Source of the DNA: Rheum nobile
Taxonomy: Eukaryota > Streptophyta > Magnoliopsida > Caryophyllales > Polygonaceae
Length of the DNA stretch: 64,000 nt
Reading direction: 5' to 3'
NCBI GenBank assembly: GCA_027886185.1
Contig: WOAB01000606.1
Coordinates: 4,278,001-4,342,000, forward strand
Shown in pieces: positions 46,236 through 56,380 of the stretch (position 1 is its first letter; every line of letters begins with the position of its first letter). A model generated the notes under the pieces. The model was not told the DNA's origin, ran no database searches, and worked only from the letters and a program-made list of their open reading frames with translations. The position numbers and the translations under genes were made by a program.

Positions 46236-49200
46236 TGTGATACCCCGTAATTCTGTAAGGATTATTTTGGGAATTTTTGGAATTTTCCCGAGTACCCGTT
46301 GTGTACGTCGGATTTAATTCAAGTAGTTGGAGGCATTCTGTAATGTGCTCTGTATCTGTAATATTTTTCTCAGTGAAGAATTATACAGTTAAGGCCTGTT
46401 GGAAGTCTATACTCGTTCGTGTACGACTTTTGTTATCGCGAGTTAAGATTAATACCAAATCTCTACCCACTTGGTTATTGCCCAAGAGGTGCAAATGGAC
46501 TAACCATGGGTTAATACCCAAGGGCACAATTGGAAAGCTTTTTGGCTCCCAACAACCCTAATCTTTGCCTATAAATAGAGGGCATGGGTGAAGCTAGAAA
46601 GGGTGTGAAAAACGCCATTACGCTGTCCATTTCTCGTCTCTCAAAAACGCTCCCAAAGAAAAATGCTCTCTCTTTCGGAAAGCTCTCGTGGATCGTTGTA
46701 GGCTCGTTTGGTGTCATTCTCGGTGGCCAAAGGAGACTTGGAAGGCCCTTAGAAGCCTAGAAGCCAAGCAAGGCGAAAGGCGAACCAAATCGAGTGTCGC
46801 GGGTAAGATTTCTCGCCCGTTTTTAAGTTTCTGTTCAGCGACGGCGACCGCCACCAGGAACGGCGACCGCCGCTAGGGAGACGGCGACCGCCGCCAGGAA
46901 CGGTGACCGCCGTGAAGATCCCGGCGACCGCCGTGTTGGGGTCGGCGACCGCCGTGAAGATCTTGGTGCCGCCGTGGTGTGTGGCCAGCCGCCGTGGAGG
47001 AAGCCGATGAGCGGCGCCCGCCGTGCTTGAGGCGGCGCCCGCCGTGATGGTGGCGGCGCCCGCCGCAATTGTTTGGTGGCCGGCCGTGAAGGGTTGTTGC
47101 CCGAGAGTTGTTGCATTGGCTTCCGACACCTTCGATCGGGTCTCGTATCCTTCGATTCCTTTCGTCCTTTCGTATATTCGTACTATTCTTTGTCGAATCT
47201 AACCTAGGGTTCCTTTTTGGGTCGACTCGAAGGTGTTTATGCTAGTGGAGCTATATGCGTGTCGAGCCCGGAATCCCGTTGTCTCTGCTTTGTTCCAGAT
47301 CTGCGGACTAAGGCAAGTGGCGGTTCGCTCTTGCTCATCGTTCCATATTTACATTAATTATCAGCTGTTTATCTGAGTAATTAATTTGGAATGATTACTG
47401 TGTTTATCTGGAAATGGTTTTATAAACTGTCTTGGAAACTGTAATAATGACATTATCATAGGTTGTATATCTGTTAGAACAACGCTATCATATGTGATAA
47501 TTACCGTAAAGGTATTGTTGTGAAGTTAATCTTAATGCTAGAATGGCATGTGGGTTAATAGGAAAACTAATCCAAGTAAGGATTAGATGTTTCTATTATC
47601 TCTATGTTTAAGTTAATTGCCTAGATGGCTTTAATGTGAATAATTGATGTGTTAGACTGTTTAGTTAACACGAGTGTTTGTAGGAACGCTAATCCAAGTA
47701 AGGATTAGTCGTTTCTTTATAACTTAATGTGCGTAGGAACGCTAATCCGAGTAAGGATTAGTCATTTCTTTATAATTTAATATTCGTGGGAACGCTTATC
47801 CATATGTAAGGATTTGTCGTTTCTTTAAATCATAATATTCCTCGGATTATTCCGAATATTTTAAGGGTCATGACCTATGCTTCTTATCCACATGTAAGGA
47901 TCTGAAGTGTTTTAAGCGCCTTGCAAGCGCCATTGGATGAGCTTAATTGCAGTCCTGTGTATTAAGCACTTAGCTAGTGCATTGGGGTGGACGTAACTGT
48001 CACCCTGTAAATTAAACTGTAAGCGATGTGGCAGTGCAATCAGGGTGAACGTAAGGTCACCCGGTGTAATAATAACTTCCGTGTTCTCGGAATAATATTA
48101 AAAGCCTCAACAGTGTGTTTGTGTGTGTGTGTGTTGTAATAAGATAAGTGCAGTTAAGCACATAATTAAAGTGTAAGCACTGTAATAGTGCAATCAGGGT
48201 GAACGTAAGGTCACCCGGTGTATTATAACGCCGTTGTTACTCGGCATAATGATGTTAAGTCTCGCGTGTGTGTTGTGTGTGTTTTAATTTGGGTTGACAT
48301 GATTGTCACCCTGTGATTTAAGCCTTGTTGTCGCTCTTAATAACATTAACGTGTTTCAGTAATGTGGGTTTTTTAATTAAATAAGATATGTGCCCGAGTG
48401 CACATGATTAATAAACCCATGGCGAGTAGTGCATCTAAGTAATAGTGAAGCTAAAAAGCTCGTCTCGACTTTGATCATAGTACGTTCTCTTTCCGATCTG
48501 GATTCGATGTATGCGATGAGGTTGGTCGTGAACTGAAGCATCTCAGTCAACTTTTAAAATCATTGTTGTATGATTCTTTAAATATTCCAGATTTGTCATT
48601 TTTCCTTAAAGACTCAATCTCTTGGAGTCTCTTTTCGAGTCGATTTCTGTGAAGATGAAGTCTTCCAGAATCTTCTCTCATGCATACCTCTTATTGTTAT
48701 TCCGTGAAAGTGTCGGGTTATGTATCGTCCCTTCGGTTATTATTCGAGGGACAATGATAGTAAACGGTTACGATCACTCGAACCACTCTGCTTTTTACCC
48801 TTGCTAGTCTATTCAAGTAGACTAACCCACGAACTTTGTTCTCCGCATGTGGGCTGGTGTCATCCGTTCGATTCAGCACATCATATAGAGTGTAGATGAG
48901 AAGACTAGAAGGACTATGGAGTCGACGGTGGCTTTCCGACGTTTTTAATAATTTCTTTTAATCAGGTTGAGATCCTTGGGCAGGTGATCATTACGATCAC
49001 AACCCTTTTTGTAATATCTTTTAAAAGTCTTCCGCTGTACCTTATTTAAGATTTCCGTTGTAATTTATTTAAACTCTATGTTTGTCCTATTCGGGATTGG
49101 GATGTAATCCCGGGACTCGTGTTTTATATGAATAAGGTTATCATTTTGTATCATTGTATTTCATGATTTGTATTTAAACGGTAAAGCCTTGGGTGATCTC

Positions 49201-49267
49201 GGTAAGGAACACTGGGGTCACTGGCGGTAATATTTTTCCAACAGGGTTAAGATTTGGGGGTGTTACA
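46236..49267 (+). repeat. 3' LTR of T4
   Basis: 3032 bp, visually about 98% like the 5' LTR. TATA box 46569-46578, GC-rich cluster 46838-47070, conserved block 47313-47338. The (GT)n tract (about 48110-48135) is shorter than in the 5' LTR, accounting for most of the length difference. Confidence 0.95.
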
Positions 49268-49653
49268 AAAAACTCTAGGCACCTAACTATATGCAGCTAC
49301 TATGTAGGGATCGGTTTTGACTTAATCAAATGGATTCAAACAAGCAGTCGTGTTAAGGAATGGGGCTGAAATCAATTCCTAGATTATAGGATCTACAAAC
49401 AACCTTACTCCTAGGAGTTCACGACGGCTATGCAGATCTCCTACAACTCTAATGGAAAGAAAAAATTGATAAAAACAACAGGGACAACACACAATTCGGA
49501 TGCAAGACTCAACTCAACAAAACACAAAAGAAAAACAACAACAAGACTCGGAGATGAGCAAGACGCAAAGAGAATTGAAAGGCACAAAAACTATAGCTTG
49601 CAAATCTGAAAATCTATCAATTCAAACCAAGGATTTGAGCAATTACTTACGTA
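49268..49653 (-). other. CRM-like leader, PBS-proximal part
   Basis: Leader of the CRM element between its PBS and the T4 insertion site. It continues at 40593. No ORF is seen. Confidence 0.6.
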
Positions 49654-49665
49654 GCTCTAATACCA
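49654..49665 (-). other. Primer-binding site of the CRM-like element
   Basis: The minus strand reads TGGTATTAGAGC, a one-base variant of the tRNA-Met(i) PBS, two bases from the 5' LTR at 49668. Confidence 0.85.
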
Positions 49666-49667
49666 CA

Positions 49668-50668
49668 TGATGGATTCAATGATCGAGGGGCCTTCAGTTC
49701 AAGGAATTGCTCGGTGACGCCCACGAATGCAATGGCTCCGGATCTGGTGGCTAGCGACGCCAGAGGTGATGATGATGACTGGATGGATAGGTGATTCTCT
49801 TGGCTTGGATATGACACACCAAACAAAGGGAACAAGCTTGCAACTTAGGAAATGTGACGCACTCAAAGGCTGCAATGGTGAATCTGATTCAACACACGAA
49901 TTCAAGGAAGGAGACAAGATAGTTTGGGCCAGACTAATTCTGTTTTCTTCTAATTCAAGCGTGCTGATTACAAATGCTAAGCAGCCTCTAAATAGGTTGC
50001 AAAAAAATAAGAGAAAATGCAAATAAGCTAGCACTACTCTAACCACTAATCTAGCCACTACTCCAGCCACTTAGTTAGCCTTTTTAGGGAATAAAAATGC
50101 AAGAAAAACAAATTTAAATCTGGTCTTAAATTGTCTCAACATGTCTCCAATATCATATCCAATGAAAACACTAAAAAGGTCTCAAACACTTGTAACCCGG
50201 CACGCCTAGGTACCCGGTTATACCCTTAGCAAGGTCAGCGGTTCAACTTCATCTTGGCTCAGCGCAAAGTTGCTCATAAGACCCTCCTTGAGCTGTTGAT
50301 GAAGTCGCATGGCTCGGACCTGTGTGATGACCCCTGGGGGCGACTCATCTTTGGGGTCCCAAGTGGTGTCGCTCGGATTTGTAGGAGCTCTAAGTGTGGT
50401 CGGAGAGGGCTTGCTTGTCTCGGCACTCTTGGCCCCCATAGGCTCAGGTGGTGGTGGGGAGCCTAAGGAAGACTTGGTGGCCGAGCTAAAGTGATCGGTG
50501 ACCGGGGGAATTGGAGTGGAGCTCTCGGACGCCGGCTTAGGATTAGGGCAAGCTGCGGCCACGGTGTCGGCATCGTCCTCGGTGTCTTCCTCTTGGTCTT
50601 CATCACTTGTGTCACCTTGGGCTATGTCACCTTGGGATAGCTCTTCTTGATGGGGCTTGGTCACATCA
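49668..50668 (-). repeat. 5' LTR of the CRM-like element
   Basis: 1001 bp, homologous to 20519-21492. On the minus strand 50664-50218 is an open frame (MTKPHQEELSQGDIAQGD..., 148 codons, ending near VEPLTLLRV). This is the LTR copy of the Pol C-terminal extension, with acidic DEDQEEDTEDDAD, a Pro/Ser-rich linker and a PPGVITQVRAMRLHQQL stretch. In a 5' LTR it is not translated as part of Pol. Confidence 0.9.
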
Positions 50669-51950
50669 TAATGACTGCGAGTTTGGACATCCTGCTTTTA
50701 GAAAGTGATGAGCCCATTACATACAAGCAAGTTGTGGCGAGTCTAGACTCCAAGAAATGACGTATTGCCATGAAGTCTGAAATGGATTTCATGTCTGGGA
50801 ATCAAGTATGGGACTTGATAGATTTTCTAGATGGGGTAGTACTCATAGGGTGCAAATGGGTTTAGAAACTCAAAACAGACAAGGATGGAAACGTAACAGT
50901 TTTCAAAGCGAGACTGGTTGCAAAAGGCTTTAAACATATTCATGGTACTGACTATGATGAAACCTTCTCTCCAGTCATCATGATTAGATCCATTCGGATA
51001 CTCCTAGCAATTGCAGCTCATTATGATTATGAGATCTGGAAAATGGATGTCAAGACCACTTTTCTAAAGGGATATTTAGAAGAGGATGTGTACATGACAC
51101 AACATGAGGGTTTTGAGGATCCACAGAATCCTAGGAAAGTATGCAAGCTTAAGAAGTCCATTTATGGACATAAGCAAGCATTAAGGAGTTGGAATCTTTG
51201 ATTTGATGAAGTGGTCAAACAGTTTGACTTTATCAAATGTGAAGCAGAACCTTGTGTTTACAAAAAGTTTAGTGGGAGCAAAGTGGTCTTCCTGGTCTTG
51301 TATGTGGATGACATACTACTCATTGGAAATGACATTCCTATGTTGGAGTCCATTAAGGACTGGCTTAAGAAGTATTTCTCAATGACGGACTTAGGAGAGG
51401 CCGAGTACATATTAGGCATCAAGATCTATAGAGATAGGTCTAAGAGACTTATTGGACTAAGTCAATGAACTTATGTGGATAACGTTATTGATAGGTTCAA
51501 TATGAAGAATTCCAAGAAGGGATTCTTGCCTATGCAGCATGGCTTACATCTCAGCAAGAAGCAGTGCCCAGTGACACCTGCTGAGCTAGAAAGAATGAGT
51601 AGGATTCCTTATGCATCCGCAGTAGGATCCATCATGTATTCCATAGTCTGTACTCGTCCGGATGTTGCATTTTCTTTGAGCATGTGTAGCAAATACCATT
51701 CGAGTCTAGGTGAAGCACACTAGAATACAGTTAAGCACACTAGAATACAGTTAAGAACATCCTAAAGTACTTAAGAAGCACTAAAGATGATCTCTTGGTG
51801 TATGGAGGAGATGATTAGTTAGTCGTTAAGGAGATGTGAAGTTTTGCAAAATACATACGGATGACAACATTGTAGATCCGTTAACTAAACCTATACCTAA
51901 GCCCAAGCGTGATAGTCACTAGGGCTAAGGGACTCAAGCACATTGGAGAA
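50669..51950 (+). pseudogene. copia-R reverse transcriptase and RNase H remnants
   Basis: Resumes after TSD TAATG with the linker (SLDILLLESDEPITYKQV) and RT: MKSEMDFMSGNQVWDL, then GCKWV, ARLVAKGFKHIHGTDYDETFSPV, KMDVKTTFLKGYLEEDVYM. The active site LYVDDILLIG is at about 51298-51327, and MTDLGEAEYILGIKIYRD follows. RNase H is mostly deleted between about 51780 and 51840; only HTDDNIVDPLTKP remains (about 51855-51895). Several stops (for example after KLKKSIYGHKQALRSWNL and LIGLSQ) make it inactive. Confidence 0.87.
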
Positions 51951-52783
51951 TGACTTTGAGATTGTATTGTTTTGAGATTATGGATGTTGATTTCATGATT
52001 GTTAAAACATTGCATCATGTTTGTTTTTGAAATAAAGTTTCATTTTTTTTTAATTGTTGTTTAGAATTATATAAAATGTCCTAATAATTTATAATCATCA
52101 AATAGGATCATCATAAGCGTTACGGTGGATGAAACCCTATTAAGTGAACTGATATTATGAATTATGAGTTGTCCGTAGTCTAAGTCATTCAATTGGACAT
52201 AAATGACTCAATATAGGCTATTATATAAGTTGACTAATAGCGCCAAGTTTCACGGGCTATAGGGACATGGAGATGTCTAATTAATTACATGGACATGTAT
52301 GGTGGATACGTGTTGGGAAGACTTACCTTAAGATTCTTCAAATGAGTTGTAGAATTTAAAGTTGAACTATGATTAGTAGATTCCTCAGACATGAGTACGA
52401 TATACCTCTTGCTTGGTGATTGGTAGTCTTTGACATTGTCAAACACCGTTGCGTAAAAGGCGGCTATAAAGGTAGTGATCGGGATTGTTGAAAATTGAGT
52501 GGGAGCTATAGTCACACAAGATTGGAGAAGTCCTCCTATTTATATATCTGTATATATGTGGATAGGAATGGTGTCTTGGTCACTTGAAGAGTAAGAACTG
52601 AAAATGCATGGCCGTGCTCAAATGGATTAATATGAATCATTTGTTTTGAAAGTTCAAGCTCGGAGTTCGAGAAACAATTTGAATATTGATATGGATTACA
52701 TAAGATGTTATCATATCATCAAATTAGACACTAAGTGACAAAGGAATTGATATTGCACATTTGTTTAAGGACAAGTGGAAGAT
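51951..52783 (+). other. copia-R 3' untranslated region
   Basis: About 830 AT-rich bases between RNase H remnants and the LTR, ending in a degenerate polypurine tract GGACAAGTGGAAGAT. No gene is seen. Confidence 0.65.
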
Positions 52784-53439
52784 TGAAGGAATATGTGTCA
52801 TTTAATCAAGATGGCAATTACTAATGATAGAATAGGATTATAATGGAGATTAATAATTCGGATATTTTAGATAGTTTTAGTGCTTTGCTAGAAGCCAACT
52901 ATGAACTTATGGGATAATATAGATTTGGCCCATTGCTACTTTATCTGGGTCCTATAAGGTCACACACAATAGAGTAATTGGGTTAGATCAAAGCAACCCG
53001 AGGCCCATAGTGGGACTATGGAATTTCGGCCATGTGTGTTATTTGGAAGAGTGGATTATTCATCAAGTAATAATAAAGAGTTATCTATTTACTTGATGAT
53101 ATAAGGAAATATATCTTTAGGAAAGATAAAATATCGTATCTACCATAATTATTCATTCCTAGTTAAAAGGAGATTTATCTTGTGAGATATATAATAAGAT
53201 AATATATAATTGTTATATATATATACTTTCCTATTATTATGAAATAATAAAATAATGAATAGGATAATATATATAGGAAAAGTGTCAGGTGCGAAAGGCT
53301 CTTAAAATACAAAATACGAAAGTTTTTTAGCCGTTCGATTTGCTTCAGTTTTTTACATTGTTACACGCGCTTTCTAATTTTTTTCGCTCCAGCCTTTTTT
53401 TTTCTCCAGCTTTTCTAATTCTTTTTTTTTGTTTGATGA

Positions 53440-53757
53440 ATTTCACACACTGCTTGCACTTTCTCGTTTATTTTCTTGCACTTTATTTTTTGTTCGCTTG
53501 CACTTAGTATTTATTTGCTTGCACTTTATATTTTTTTGCTTGCACTTATTCTTATATGCTTGCACTTTATGTTTTCATGCTTGCACTTTTGTTTATTTGG
53601 TTGCACATTGTGTATATTCGCATGCACATTTTGTTTGCTTGCATTTTATTCTTATATGCTTGCCAACAATGTTTTTCTTCTTGCACATTGTGTATATTCG
53701 AATGCATTTTATGTTAATTTGATTGCACTTTATGTTTATTTGCTTGCACATTATGAT
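53440..53757 (+). repeat. Minisatellite array, CTTGCACTTTAT orientation
   Basis: About 15 degenerate units of ~20-24 bp built on CTTGCACTTTATGTTTATTTG, reading on the plus strand. Confidence 0.85.
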
Positions 53758-53784
53758 AGGTTCAAGGAATTAAACAACATAAAG

Positions 53785-54565
53785 TGTAAGCCAATAGGAA
53801 GAAAGTGCATGAAAATACAGAGTAAAGTGCAAAGCAAGTGAACAGAAAGTGCAAGAAAATATGAGCTTAAAAAATATTTAAAATGCAAGCAAGCGAATAG
53901 AAAGTGCATCAGAATAATAAATAAGTGCAAGCGAATAGAACGAAAGTGTAAGTTGTTAAACAGAAGTGCAAGTGGTTAAAGAAGAAGTGTAAATGAATAA
54001 AAAAAGTGCAAGGGAATAAACAATAGAAAAGTGCAAGCCAATAGGTAGAAAGTGCATGGAAATACAGAGTAAAGTGCAAGCAAATGAACAGAAAGTGCAA
54101 GCAAATATGAGATTAAAAAATATTTAAAATGCAAGCAAGTGAACAGAAAGTGCATCAGAATAAGGAATAAGTGCAAGCGAATAGAATGAAAGTGCAAGTT
54201 GTTAAAGAGAAAGTGCAAATGAATTTTAAAAAAAGTACAAATGATTAAACAACAGAAAAGTGCAAGCCAATAGGAAGAAAGTGCATGGAAATACAGAGTA
54301 AAGTGCAAACAAGTGAACAGAAAGTGCAAGTACATATGAGATTAAAAAATATTTAAAGTGCAAGTACATATGAGATTAAAAAATATTTAAAATGCAAACA
54401 AATAAACAAAAGTGCAAGCAGAAAACATAAAGTGCAAGCATATAAGAATAAGTGCAAGTAAAAAAATATAAAGTGCAAGCAAATAAACACTAAGTGCAAG
54501 CGAATAAAAATAAAGTGTAAGAAAATAAACGAGGAAGTGCAAGCATATAAACATAAGGTGCATTT
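53785..54565 (-). repeat. Minisatellite array, reverse orientation with higher-order repeat
   Basis: About 35 degenerate units of the reverse complement (AGTGCAAGCAAATAAA...). A higher-order block of ~235-245 bp, starting GCAAGCCAATAGGAAGAAAG, begins near 53787, 54031 and 54264. With the left array it could fold into a long imperfect hairpin. Confidence 0.85.
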
Positions 54566-55114
54566 GAAGGCAAGCGAATAACACGGTGAGTGAATAAAGC
54601 ACGTGTGAATAAATAAAAGTTTTTTTTTTCTATTTTCTCTTGCCGTGGATCTCGCCACCGTAAACGACTAATATTCTTTCGTATTTTGTATTATAAGCGG
54701 CTTTGGCACCCGAACCGCGTCCATATATATATATTAGATATGTACGTGTATATATATACAAGTCTTCCAAAATGAGAGGAAGTTCACGTGAAGGTGAATT
54801 GCTGCCAACAAAAGAAGCCATCAAATTGCTTCTAACCACTCACGGTACACCATACTTGGTGGAGTTTTGTTCGTTTCTCGTTCGTTTGTTCTAGCAAACG
54901 AAGACAAGGCGATCTAGTATCATACTCGTGTAGACCAAATAAAGGAGTCACATTTGAGGCTCTATTCTCCAGGATAATTCCGGAAACAAGTTTCGCATCA
55001 AAAGGTATGTTACTCTTTCATATGTGGTTCGTATCAAGTTTATGCATGAGATCCTAAGTTAGATATTAGAAAACTGTTTTATAAAATTCCGCTTAAAGCA
55101 TCTAAATCCCTACA

Positions 55115-55610
55115 CACTGGACGACAGGGACAACAAGCATAAGATGCTCACTATAGCTACAAAAATGTAGCTCCATCGCAGGGAGACGCGCCAAAACAAG
55201 AACAGAATTGCTGTTGTTTACCATGGAGGATGCAACATATTCAAAATATGACGCCCCATAGTTGATGCCATCGAATATAAAGGCCAAGGCCTTGATCGGT
55301 TGAGTAGCTTATAATCGACTACATACAAGGAGAGGTACCGACATACAGCGAAGCTGCTGAGAGTCGCGCAGAATGCCACTGCTATGACTCTCAACACCAA
55401 TAAATAAGGATCCTGTTTTAATTCTGGTAAGTGGAAGAGCAAGGGATTAACAAAAAAGTTATCACAGCCGAAGATTGGAAGAGGATGAATAGCAGAAGTA
55501 CATAATTTGGAATGAAAAAACTCTGTTGAATTGGACTTGAATTACTATAGTGCAATAGAGGAATAAGCTCCCTCACCAGTACAACCGCTGCAGCTCCAAT
55601 ACATATCTGA
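55115..55610 (-). pseudogene. MATE-family transporter, middle exons (split gene, proximal part)
   Basis: On the minus strand, a short exon candidate (about 55609-55563) after TTTTCAG reads ICIGAAAVVL, similar to the GVSGAAIAHV segment of FRD3/DTX-like MATE proteins. An intron to about 55435 (ending CTTACCAG) precedes LKQDPYLLVLRVIAVAFCATLSSFAV, the helix following the central loop. After an internal deletion comes ATQPIKALAFIFDG then INYGASYFEYVASSMV, the strongest match, and, after extra codons, VAIVSILCLLSLSSS, which ends at copia-R (55114). The C-terminus continues at 16285. MATE transporters export citrate and other organics across membranes. Indels and the 39-kb interruption make this a pseudogene. 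The N-terminal exons would lie to the right, but I could not find them before the PPR gene. Confidence 0.75.
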
Positions 55611-55806
55611 AAACGTTCTTGCAAAACACTTTGCCCTGCGTTTGGTTCGTAGGCTCATCTCCCATGGCTATGCTCCCTTTTTGAAGGCCACTTTGGAAAT
55701 GGATACTCCACTTTTGGAGCTGCTGCTGATTCTCAAAAAGGACTCTGGAGCTGCAGATTATGAAAACACAATATCTGCTACCCTGAAGAAATCATCCATC
55801 AAATAA
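55567..55806 (+). CDS. Possible coding exon fragment of unknown protein, antisense to the MATE remnant
   Basis: Open for about 80 codons to a TAA, with no ATG needed upstream. It reads QLQYISENVLAKHFALRLVRRLISHGYAPF then LKATLEMDTPLLELLLILKKDSG. The composition (Leu/Lys/Glu helices, few rare residues) looks like real coding sequence, possibly the last exon or a captured piece of an alpha-helical protein. I do not recognise it. It overlaps the short MATE exon on the other strand, so one of the two calls may be wrong. Confidence 0.35.
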   Translation, partial: APSPVQPLQLQYISENVLAKHFALRLVRRLISHGYAPFLKATLEMDTPLLELLLILKKDSGAADYENTISATLKKSSIK

Positions 55807-56380
55807 TGGAGAATAGTTGATCAAATTAATGGCCATCTCATTCCGCTATGTTTCAACTTATGACCAAGTAGTTTCTTTATGTTTTCTGCTTCTGCTTTTA
55901 TTATGTTTTCAAGTTTCTTTGTGATATGTGGGAATGTATCTCACTAAGTCTATGTTGTAGGTTTTGTATTCTTTATACTATTATCCTACTATGAACATGA
56001 AAATTCTATTTTGCATCTAGCAAAACATTGCTACGCAGTTCTTCAGGTTTCTGTATACTAGTAGTTTTCATGTTAAATATATAATTTTACATTATCATCT
56101 GCATTTATATTTTTTCATCCAATTAAACGACTAACAGTAAGTTACAACGTACGTAGAGGAATGACCATGAAAGAAAGCCTGAGTGATGTAAATTTCTAAT
56201 TATATTCGTACTTGTCATTCATCTTCCTACATTTAAACCTTTACTGACAATCTCCATCTAAACTTGATATTGCCAAAATGTTCAATACTGCGAAGTATCA
56301 CAAAGCAAAAGTTTGTCAAAAGATACAAGAAACTGCCACTTTAAACTTGGAGTGTACAGGTCGATTTGTTAGAAGATCAA
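55807..56380. other. AT-rich spacer downstream of the PPR gene
   Basis: About 570 bases, presumably containing the 3' UTR and poly(A) signals of the minus-strand PPR gene at its right end. No gene is visible. Confidence 0.5.

Larger units (their letters stand above)
40594..49267 (+). mobile_element. Gag-only Tekay-like element T4 (non-autonomous)
   Basis: Plus-strand element of 8674 bp with two long, very similar LTRs (40594-43634, 46236-49267). The internal domain is only ~2.6 kb and encodes gag but no protease, RT or integrase. PBS 43639-43651 and polypurine tract 46219-46235 are intact. The candidate TSD is AAAGA (40589-40593) against AAAAA (49268-49272), one mismatch. Termini, PBS and polypurine tract match T2 and T3, so it could be mobilised in trans by a T3-like element. 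It inserted in the CRM leader, and its LTRs look among the least diverged here. Confidence 0.93.
20519..50668 (-). mobile_element. CRM-type chromovirus, complete, with three nested insertions
   Basis: Minus-strand Ty3/gypsy element with TG...CA ends (TGATGGATTC at 20519, ...GGTCACATCA at 50668) and a perfect TSD TAATG (20514-20518, 50669-50673). With T3, the solo LTR and T4 removed it is about 6.9 kb: 5' LTR 49668-50668, PBS, leader, gag-protease, RT-RNase H, integrase, 3' LTR 20519-21492. The pol reading frame runs through the polypurine tract into the 3' LTR, a recognised peculiarity of the centromeric CRM clade. RT motifs (YRHHIPRLDDMLDELHGASVF, YFDDILVYS) fit chromoviruses. The CRM assignment is inferred from these features, not from a tree. 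Confidence 0.87.
53276..54722. mobile_element. Non-autonomous Mutator-like element with inverted minisatellite arrays
   Basis: 1447 bp with ~47-bp imperfect terminal inverted repeats: left GGAAAAGTGTCAGGTGCGAAA..., right (reverse complement) GGACGCGGTTCGGGTGCCAAA..., both followed by a nearly identical AATACAAAATACGAAAG. The flanking 9 bp ATATATATA (53267-53275, 54723-54731) suit a Mutator-type TSD, though the sequence is simple. No transposase is present. The inside is almost entirely short repeats (see the two array entries). The hydrophobic peptides predicted on both strands (53429-53841, 53909-54658) come from repeat translation. Confidence 0.78.
16286..55114 (+). mobile_element. Ty1/copia element copia-R (host of the nested block)
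   Basis: Plus-strand copia element with LTRs 16286-17181 and 52784-55114, the latter interrupted by a Mutator-like element. PBS at 17183-17195, gag 18970-19885, protease/integrase remnants to 20518, then the CRM element (20519-50668), then RT and RNase H remnants. Without the inserts it would be about 7.2 kb, including large deletions in integrase and RNase H. It sits inside a MATE gene. The flanking bases (TACTC on the left, CACTG on the right) give only an eroded TSD, consistent with it being an old insertion in this stack. Confidence 0.88.
52784..55114 (+). repeat. 3' LTR of copia-R (interrupted)
   Basis: Two parts, 52784-53275 and 54732-55114, match 16286-17181. The Mutator-like element 53276-54722 with its duplicated ATATATATA separates them. 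The right end ...CTAAATCCCTACA at 55114 abuts MATE exon sequence. Confidence 0.9.

Noticed and set aside
53429..54658. Hydrophobic Cys/Leu-rich ORFs on both strands
   Set aside because: They are translations of the CTTGCACTTTAT minisatellite in several frames. There is no start context or family resemblance.
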